Origin: Liolophura sinensis
Lineage: Eukaryota; Mollusca; Polyplacophora; Chitonida; Chitonidae
Assembly: GCF_032854445.1 (NCBI RefSeq)
Contig: NC_088307.1
Coordinates: 8,012,017-8,060,000 of the forward strand
Direction: 5' to 3'
DNA length: 47,984 nucleotides
In this document: positions 1-9,900 of the stretch, in pieces
How the letters are laid out: the number at the start of each line of letters is the position of its first letter
Numbering within the stretch: position 1 is the first letter of the stretch
The notes under the pieces: generated by a model
Told to the model about the DNA's origin: nothing
Seen by the model: only the letters and a program-made list of their open reading frames with translations
Databases searched by the model: none
Program-made: the position numbers and the translations under genes

Positions 1-740
1 CCAAAAGGCCATTTCACACAGTGTTGTGGATCAGGTCTGTATCATTTACGGACCACAGACGTAAAATCCATTCATTTGTTAACGGTGTAACATTCATTGA
101 CGGTATCACAAATTACGTCAGACAGTGCCGCAGCAAACCATCTCCGCCCAAACCGCATTCATCTCCCAGTAGACCTTAACCTTACCTCAGCATGCTGTTC
201 ACATTATACAAATACGTTTTTGTCGTTCATGTTAGCGTTTAGCCAGCATGCAGTTGCCAAATATCAGAGTCAGTGAAGAATTCAATTCAATAGGCGTGAA
301 TTCAATAGGGGTGCAGAAGGTTATTGGGAATGAGAAGACGGCTTCTTATCAGGCAAGGCTTAAAATTAATTAAATCTTATGATACACGTGTATAGTTTCT
401 CTCTGAATTTATTAGAAGTGAATAATTTCAATTTTGCCCTTTGTCTTTCTCGCGCACAAGGGATGGTTCTTTCTGTTTTCTTTTATAACACACAGTAAAA
501 TTATTAAAACCACGTGTTTAAGCCGAGGTTCTTTCTCTGACATCCGCGATAACTAGGTCAGCACTGCTCTTATCTTAGAAGCCGCCACTACAAGACTGAA
601 GCACAAAATCCACTAAACTTTTACTAGGTTAACAAGAAAATATATAATGTCGGTTTGAGGTAATTTGAATGGTATTCTTTCAGTGGACATACACATTAGT
701 CAGATGCTGTCTAAGTTATTGAAAACTGCTTGTGTCTTCA
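1..740 (+). repeat. Dispersed or duplicated segment, copy A
   Basis: This segment aligns collinearly with 37114-38205. Shared landmarks include GGTCTGTATCATTTA near the start, GCATTCATCTC, GTAAAATTATT and TCTTTCAGTGG near the end. The right copy has about 480 additional bases (about 37655-38135). Copy A reaches the window edge, so its left end is unknown. It lies in an SLC5 intron. Confidence 0.8.
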
Positions 741-849
741 GTTATGATCACTATGGTCGTATGCCGTAAATCCCTTGGAGAATCAGCGGTGTGTAGTAAT
801 AATCAAAGCAAATTGGTAATGCTTGGGTGGATATCGATTCTCTTGTCAG

Positions 850-909
850 GCCATTCCACTGGTGATCCTGTTAGCTTGGGTTTTCCTACCCGTCTATGTA
901 TCCGCTGGG
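850..909 (+). CDS. SLC5 exon a (first in window)
   Basis: Twenty codons, phase 0 at both ends. The acceptor is TTCTCTTGTCAG and the donor is GGG|GTAAGT. It encodes [20 protein letters not shown], a transmembrane helix that ends just before the conserved PEYL motif of the next exon. No upstream SLC5 exon could be found in 1-849, so the gene continues left of the window. Confidence 0.88.
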
Positions 910-3900
910 GTAAGTTCGACTACTTATTGTACTAAAGATCTATTGTTAAAATCATTTTGACCTAAATGTTATGACTCTTGACGAAATATGTTTTTCTGTG
1001 AGTGATTTCAATGGTGTCTTGATATATATGGTCGCCGCCGAAAGACTCCAGAAACGGTGTAGCAATAAATATGAAAATCTGATTCAAATGGGGAAGCAAA
1101 GAGAGCTACTATGCGAAAGGCAACGTTTTGTCTCTGAAGAAGGATAATTACCCTGCAAATTCAAACTTCAGTCAAACTGTTCCTGGTAGTTATAAATTGT
1201 ATTTACAGCAAAGAGAAATCCCACCGAAAAGCTAACATGTTCGCCTTATCTCCATATTTCATCCTAAAGCCGTCAGTACCTCCATCGCAAAAGATCTGGG
1301 TTTAGTCTGATCACATTAGTGTAAATGGCACAAAAAGAAAATTCGAGCTTTTCGCTGGAATTGTTCGTAGCAATAATTATTCGAAAACAATATACAACTA
1401 CCAATGACAGTTTTAATGAAGGTGTCTCTTTCATTTGAAGAAATCATGCCCAAAATATTCTTATGCGGGGACTACGACGAATTGCATCTTATTTTGCACA
1501 GATTTGATAAAAAGAATAATATATAAATAAAAATAAAATTAGTTAGAATTTGACCCCATGTTCCCCTTTCCCTGCAGGTCTACACATTGCCAGAGTATCT
1601 TGGGAAGCGCTTTGGTGGAACACGTCTCCGAATGTACCTGTCGGTGCTCACACTTGTTTTGTACATAGTCACAAAAATAGCCGTGAGTTTTCTCGTGCTC
1701 TACATGCATATAAAAGTCCCAGCTTATAGACAAGAAGTTTTTCAAGTAAGTGAAGTTTAGAAACCATGCATAAAAAGTTGTGATATCGTTTTAGCTTTAA
1801 ATGTGAATAAAGCTTTTAGAATGGCTCTCAAAGTCACGCAACTTTGATCAGTTTTGAACACTGCATTGATATCCGTTGATAACAAAACCATTGATATTAA
1901 TAAGAATGTACGTTCGTTTGACAGGTGAGTATCTATGCAGGTGCCCTCTTCATTCAGCTGGCTCTGGGCTGGGATATGTACCTGGCTGTAGTCGCCTTAC
2001 TCGCTATCACTGGGCTTTTCACTGTACTGGGTAAAGTGTCTATGTAATCCTGTCCATATTGGACATCTCTGTTTTATGGGTCCATTTATTTGATGAAAAG
2101 AAACACGATTATGCGGAAACATCAGTGTCAAAAGCTCATAATGACCAATCATCAGGAACAATGACAGCGAATAACGTCACACGATTGGCTAGGCTAGGCT
2201 AGGCTGTCGACAGCGGTGTTTCCACCTAATCGTGTGGGCCCGGTCGCTAATGCAATGGTGGATCTTGATAGAAATGCTAATTATTTGTTAACTTCCGACA
2301 AAGAATTCTCAGCTTTCCCCTGCTTCTGTTGTTCTCGGGAACTTGTTTGCAATAGGCGGTCTATAGTCCGTAGATGAAAAGTTCCAACTATTTCCCCGCC
2401 ATGCAGGCGCACGCACAATACCGGTGGTGTACGTCACCACTTTGTATGATCTGTAGTGTACGTCACCACTTTGTATGATCTGTAAGGTACGTCACATTTT
2501 TGTGTGATCTATAGTGTACGTCACCACTTTGTGTGATCTATAGTGTATGTCACCACTTTGTGGGATCTGATTAACATGTAGGTGGTATGTGGAAGAGAGA
2601 TTCTGTGCTATGTAAATCGGGCCTTTTGCCTATGATAGGTTCTCCGATATATAAATCGGACAGATTGAGGCTTACGACTGCTAATATTTGTATATGTTGA
2701 ATAATAGTGACTGGTAATTTATATATACCTGCATAAACTGTTGCCTTTGTTTTAACATTATATACAGATGACCAGTGAAATAAATCGAGTGAAACACGTG
2801 AACAACCAGATTTATAAATGCAGCTGTTGTTTAGAAGATTTATATATATGGAGTTAACCACTTCGACATCTGAAAAACCGGGAATGGAAGGGTTTATATA
2901 TATTGATATATACCAAACGTGTCCTCTTCTAACTGTACGATTTATATTTATTTAAAGATGGTAACGCTCGGAGCATAAACCTCGATCCGAAGAGTAAAGG
3001 GTGAAAATGAAAAGTCAAAGATATGCGAAGAATGTAGGTAAATCAGAAAGTGACCCATGACGCCCCAGAGTATGCACTGGTATATGAGAAGAACAGATTA
3101 AGCCGGTACATCTACATGTAATTTATAATTTAACATGGTCTTGTAGCAACCTGTGGATGATCGTGAGTTTCCCCCCTACCACCATGCTTGCCGATGAGGT
3201 GAAATCTTCTCGAGTACGTTTCAAAAATACCTGTAAAATAAATAAATATATTTAAATAAACCTTACTGTTGTTGTTTGACAGGCGGACTGGCAGCAGTGA
3301 TTTACACGGATACTTTCCAGACTGTCGTCATGCTGGGCGGGGCCTTGGCGCTTACCGTTATAAGTACGTCATCCTAATGTTATATACTGGCTGCCAATGA
3401 GATAGCATGTTCGAATCCATGCACCACTGGCTGCTTCGGCTGCGGTTTTAAGTCAAAATGTTTATTTAGTAAATGGCGAAGATTGGTCATTTAATCCAGC
3501 CCTTCCGCTTTTCTCCACACAAAAACCTGACCGCCATCATGTAAGTGAATTTTTCTTCAGTTCTTCAGAACGCCAGTAACAACAACAAAACACAAGAAGC
3601 AAAACAAGTAAATAATAACGTCATTTATCAAGCTTTCCGGACAGGTAAAATGATTTATGTCTGACATATGTACGATAAATGAACAAGGAACAAACTGGTT
3701 TAAATTGTTTGCTCCTTCATTTGATATTTAAGGTATTTAAGGCCGTCAACATGCACAAAATCTTTTCATCGTTAAGACATCGGTCAGTTTTGTGGACAGG
3801 ACACCAATGTGAGTGTGAACCACGGCAATTCGCAAGGTACATGAAAAACCTGTTGACTAAGCCGAGGTCAAATCGGCGATACCAGGATTCGAGCCTTCGA

Positions 3901-6900
3901 CACTCGGCACGGCCAGATAGGCTGCGGCCACACCTTGTAGATCAACACTGCCAAAGTACGGCTTAATTGACGCTGTTAAGTGTCAACAAGCATGAATTCT
4001 AGCCGGACTTAAAACCTGGTATTAAACTTCTACAAGTCTTACAGAAAACTGCCAATGGTCGTGGTTTCCCCCGGGCTCTGTCCGGTTTCCTTCCATCACA
4101 ATACTGGCCGCCTTCGCATATAAGTGAAATATTCCTGAGTGAGGCGTTAAAACACCAGTCAAATAAATAAACTTCTACAACACTCATCTGATGAAAGCAA
4201 CAAGATCTATTTATCTTCTTAGCCAATACTACATATTATTAGTTACATACCTACTCAGTGATGGGATATACGCAAATGTATGGTGTCAGTAATCCTCATA
4301 TTGACCCCTCGCAATGTGCAGGTTACTGACATCATATATTTGCGTATCCTATCACTGGGTAACCATGTAACGGATTAATCCTGCAAAGATCCATCCATTC
4401 AGTGCAGAAGAGCGATGTATAGGCGAATCGTATGATCGCTGCTATGAATCGCTTCAACTGTGTAACCATTGTAATCGCAACCCATCAAAGGGAGATAACG
4501 TACTCAGCAGAGACATTTGACTTCGTCTGCAGGATTCGAGAATATATCTATACCCCACACTACACTTGTTGTCCAATGAAAAGCGGAGTGTTTTGCAGGG
4601 ATAATTATTCGTATTTATCTTTATAAATATTTTGCTTTCATTAACATTGCTGTAGATGTTTACTTGGCTTTGATTTATTTACTTGCTTTATTTGATTGGT
4701 GTTTTACGTCGTACTCAAGAATATTTCATCTATACGACGGCGGGCAGCAATACGGTGGGGTAAACCGGGCAGAGTCCGGGGTGAAATCCATGACCATCCG
4801 CAGGTTGTTGACAGACCTTTCCACGTACAGCCGCAGAGGAAGTAAGCATGAGCTGGACTTGAACTCACAGCGACCGCATTGGTGAGAGGCTCCTGGGTCA
4901 TTACTGAGCTTAACCAACAGAGCCACGAGACCCCTTCTTGGTTGGTTTCCCCGGTGAAAGTAATTACGACGTCATGACGTCACAAAGAGATTAAACATTT
5001 GTAACCAATCTGTGGGGTATCCGGTCGACCTATTTGCAACAATACTGCTTATGATTGGTCACTTGCGTATTCTTGACTGACAGAACAAGGAAAGGCCTGT
5101 TGTCGCTGCTTTGGATGAATTCTCCTTTCCCTAACTATGGCTTTCTTTGTATTTTATCATTTCTTCCCTTTTTAAGTCTAGTGATAAAAATTCCAGGCTT
5201 CAACAAAATCGGCGGCTATGATAATTTAGTTCGCAAGTATGGTAGAGCAGTTGCTAACATCACGAATGGTAACGCTACGTGCGGGATCCCACGAGACGAC
5301 GCATTTCACTTGTTCCGTGACCCAGTGACGTCAGATAATCCGTGGCCTGGACTGATCAGCCAATCAACGTTAGGTGTACTTTGGTACTTTTGCTGTGACC
5401 AGGTTAGTATGTAGTATATGCAATTATTGTTCCAGAGAGAGCAATCCTTGTATCTCGTAAGAGGTCTCGGTATCAAACAGGGATACTCTTCCCTCGCAAT
5501 AGCGACCAGGATTCCAGTCGGATGCATCATTATTCTCTTGTTACACATGACTATTGTTCAAGGATAGTCATCGTAAATGCATGAATGAACAATAGACGAC
5601 ACAGCTTTGGTTCGAACACCAATCACGTCGCCAGTCACGTAGAAAACTCTATCAGTGATTTTCTTATAATATGAGTTGGTTATTTCGTCTGAACCATGTA
5701 AGTCATTAGTTAATTAAACTTCATAAAAATCAAAGATATCTAAAATCAACCAAAAGTATTCGTTGGTTATTCTTGTACAAGAATGAAAGATCTAGGAAAT
5801 GGTATGAAATGACCTGTTAAAATCCAGAGCATCCCATTCCTTTCACCAAAGGTATTATTCCGCCGGCATGTTCCCGCGATATACACGTGGCCTAGTTGAG
5901 ATTCATCATATACTAGGAGAATTTGGGAATAATTTGTGGTTGTTGCAAAAATCACAATTTCGTGGAATTATTGTTGCAGGTTATTGTTCAGCGCTCACTA
6001 GCGGCGAAAAACCTCAGTCACGCCAAGGGCGGATCACTCTTGGCTGGGATGTTTAAAATCCTTCCAATGTTTATAATGATTCTTCCTGGTATGATCAGCA
6101 GGGCGCTGTATCCAGGTAAATACATTATTTCTGAAGTACTGCATTTCAAAACGCAGTTTGGTCGTTGCCGTTGTAAGCTGGGCGTAAAGGAAACATTAAC
6201 GCACGTATCGGTTGCCTCTGTGTCCATGAATGGGTTAGGTGTCAACTGTGGTGTTGTTAGGCAGCACTATATATAAATTCCAAAATTCAGAGTTCAAAGA
6301 GTCCCTTGGCATTCCTTTCTAATCTTTCCCTAAAATGTTTCAAGAAGTGGGAAGTACATGAACCACCATATTTCGCATTGTTCAGAGGGATTTTCCGGTG
6401 GGGAGCCTTACCCTTGTTCCCTGCATTTCTCGGTGCTTTTTGCGTCAATCTTTGCAATGTAGTTGCCATAGCCATTGGGAGATATTCGACACATAAACTG
6501 ATTTCCCATAAAGAGTAGTATCCATGAAGAGTTTTCTCATTATGACTTCTTGTCACCGTTTCACCTAATTACACTTTTATTTCTTTCAGCAAGCCTTAAT
6601 TAACTCACAAAACCAGATGTTTTCATGAAATGCTGTGTTATAAAGATTGTCGCCGTCCGTCTTTCAGATGAAGTCGCCTGTGTAAACCCGAAGGAATGTA
6701 GCCGGATCTGTAGCAATCCTGTAGGATGCTCCAATATCGCTTATCCTAAACTTGTCCTAGAGCTCTTACCTGTAGGTGAGTAGATCTGTTGGTGAGTGAG
6801 TTTTTTGGTGAGTGGATTTGTCGACCAGTAAAAGCTGTTGGCGAGTGAACCAAGGCAATATTCTAGCTGTTTGTTAATGGGCGCAAATGGCTGAATGCAG

Positions 6901-9900
6901 AATTAAATATTCTGTGATTCAGAGATTTTGGATAGACCGCTGGATTTTGTTTTTGGTGGAAGACAAGGTTAGAAACAAACTTCAGTTGAAAAGTAGGACC
7001 CATGATCGTTTATTGGAAGAACAAATGAACGATGGAGACAATATTAGCAGGCAGAAAGCTGGGCGTATTACGGTATAAAGAAGTAAGAGTTGTTGCACTA
7101 TAAAGACGAATGAATGTATTAATTAAGATACATTTATAACGAACTATAAATTTATTAAATTCTGAGAAAGTATAGACATATTGCTGTATAATAAAGGGAT
7201 GCATTTATTTCATTATAAGTAAGTGTGAAATTACTAAATAAATGGAAAAATATGAAGTTATTAATATAATGAAGAATAAACGTATTGCATGCATTGTAAG
7301 GTCTAGGATCGTACTGCCTTGAAAACACATGAAAGGATGAATTACACTATTGGTGCGAGGTAGTGCGAGGATACGAGGATACGCTTGGACGCCGTGCCAA
7401 AGTGCCTAAGCTGTGCATAACTTTCACTATCTCTGCGGCAAAGTAAATATTGTAATTGAAATGAAGCTCTGAAATTGAAAGTTTTTTTTTAATAAATACG
7501 TGATTAGAAAAAATATAGTTTGACTTCATTTTGAAAACCGGAAAAAATAGAGCTTGTGTTTCGTTTGCTCCTGAGTATCTGTCATTTCAGGTATTAGAGG
7601 ATTGCTCATGGCAGTGATGATGTCTGCAATTATTACCTCCCTTACATCAATTTTCAATAGCGCAAGCGCACTCTTTACGATGGATCTATGGAGAAAAGTT
7701 AGGTCTTCAACAACTGAGCGGGAACTATTGATTGTTGGAAGGTAAGAAAAAAGAATGTTTTTGTATGAGCACAAGTGCAACACTTCAACCGCAGATTAGT
7801 ATTTATGTGGTTTTACACCAACAGCAATGAGTAAATACAACAGTTAGCAGGTGAAACGTTGTAATTTTAGTTTAAAAATTATACCTTTAAGACAATCAAA
7901 GATCGTGTTGTGCAAATTAATTCCAAACTATAGTCTTGCTGCACAAATCGATCTGAAACTAAGTGCAGTGTAATTACCATGGAAAGATATGGTCTTATCA
8001 TTTGTAGTTATGGCAGTCAAATGTACAATCAACTTTAAAACTTTAACGATGATTAACAGTGGAACAGGGTCCTGCCCAGGTGCGAAACTGTCCATGTCAG
8101 TTATGTGCACATGGAAATCAATATCCACTTCTGGTGAGGTTGGAATAAGGTACAGCAAATCGCTTTGAGTATTGTCAAGGAATTTAGGGCCCACGCGGCC
8201 CAGGAAACAATAGATCAACTTTGTTCTTACGATAGTTTGCCAGGGGAAAAGATAAGGATGATAAGGGTCTGCAACAGTGTATCAGGTTTTTAAATGGAGC
8301 ACGCTCTGACGTTGGCTTAGGGCTATACTTGGCCGAATAAAATATTGCCAAACCTAACGACAGAGCAATCTCAGACTACACTTGCGTGCACTGTGTGGTT
8401 TTCATTTGAAGTTCATCCCTGAGCTGGTATTTTCCCACTTTCAGTAATTTCGTGTGAATATCATTTGGCATTGAAAGTGTCTACATGGGGAACTTTTGGT
8501 GTAAATGGCATGTGCCTTCCTTTCGTTTAGTTGGCATATGGATTTGCCTTATGGAACTTTCGGTGTAGCCGACTAAACGGTAAGTCCCATATGGAATATT
8601 TTGTTATCGATCTTCACATGATTCAAGCTGTTAAGAATTAAGCTGTAGGCCTATAGGTCCTGCAACCTTAATTCGTGTATCCTTTGACAACAATGAAACA
8701 ATTATTCATTTAGAAAATATTGTGCCGTTTCCTTCTCAGAGTGTTTATAGTAGTCCTGTGTGGCATCAGCATACTGTGGATCCCTCTAGTGAAGAGCTCT
8801 CAGGGGGGACAACTCTTTATCTATTTGCAAGCTGTGCAAGCTTATCTTGGTACACCTATAGGGCCTGTTTTCATCTGGGCGATATTGTGGAAAAGGATGA
8901 ACGAAAAGGTAACAAACGATCTTTCCATTCATTTTTCTTGATGCCTTTCTTTATACTACGATGTGGGGCCTCCGTGGCTCAGTCGGTTAGCGCGCTATCG
9001 CAGCGCAATGACCCAGGAGTCTCCCACCAGTGCGGTCGCTATGAGTTCAAGTCCAGCTCATGCTGGCTTCCTTTCCGGCCGTATGTGGCAAGGTCTACTA
9101 GCAACCTGCGGATGGCCGTGAGTTTCCACCGGGCTTTGTCCGGTTTCGTACCACCTTAATGCTGACCGCCGTTGTATAACTGAAATATTCTTGAGTATGA
9201 TATAAATAAATAAATTATACTACGATGCAACGAGTAAATAGAAACTGTATGCCTTGAGAAGTGGAACATGACTATAGCTTTGATTGCCTGCGGTTGGCTA
9301 CAGTACCTCCGAAATCCATAGTCAAACAGATTTGCTCAGGCAGGAGTTCCCTGTATCTGATGGCACCAACCTGATCGAAATAAAAGCTTCATCAAGTTTT
9401 ATTTCATAAAAGTTAACAGGAAATTCGTATTCATGAAAATAAGGGTAAAGACTGACATTCGTACACAACCCACCCGTAGATGACGGAGGGGCGTTCCAAG
9501 TCGATAATCGCAACACTCATTTTCAACACAGCTCAAAACACCGAAGCCATCCACATCACCTTCCAACGGCTCTATACTATTACATATGTTTAAAATGTGG
9601 GCACAGGGATACCGAGGATGATACATGTATTTCGGTAGACTCAGTTTAAAACGTTCAAAACTTACTTATTCACTGAAGACCGAAAACTCAATCTTTTCAT
9701 CAAAATTACCTTAGAAACTGATGGTATCAGCATGGCGCTGAAATCATTTATGGCGCAATTACACCAAATGTTATGTTTTCTATACACGCGCATTCCGAAT
9801 CTCACTTGTCTAGACTTTCATTTTTAACTCTTTAAATACACGACATGTTTGGTTTTTATTTCTTAATACGCAGTATATGATGTGACCTAACATATAAAAC

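Noticed and set aside
1683-1756. Extension of SLC5 exon b through the donor
   Set aside because: The extra residues do not match SLC5; splicing at 1682 to 1925 restores the family sequence exactly.
4967-4982. Tandem TGACGTCA-like CRE sites
   Set aside because: Located in a mid-gene intron beside a SINE. A short motif alone does not support a regulatory call.
9006-9159. Coding region running through the intact type A SINE
   Set aside because: The open frame is chance read-through of an SLC5 exon into a SINE with clear target duplication.
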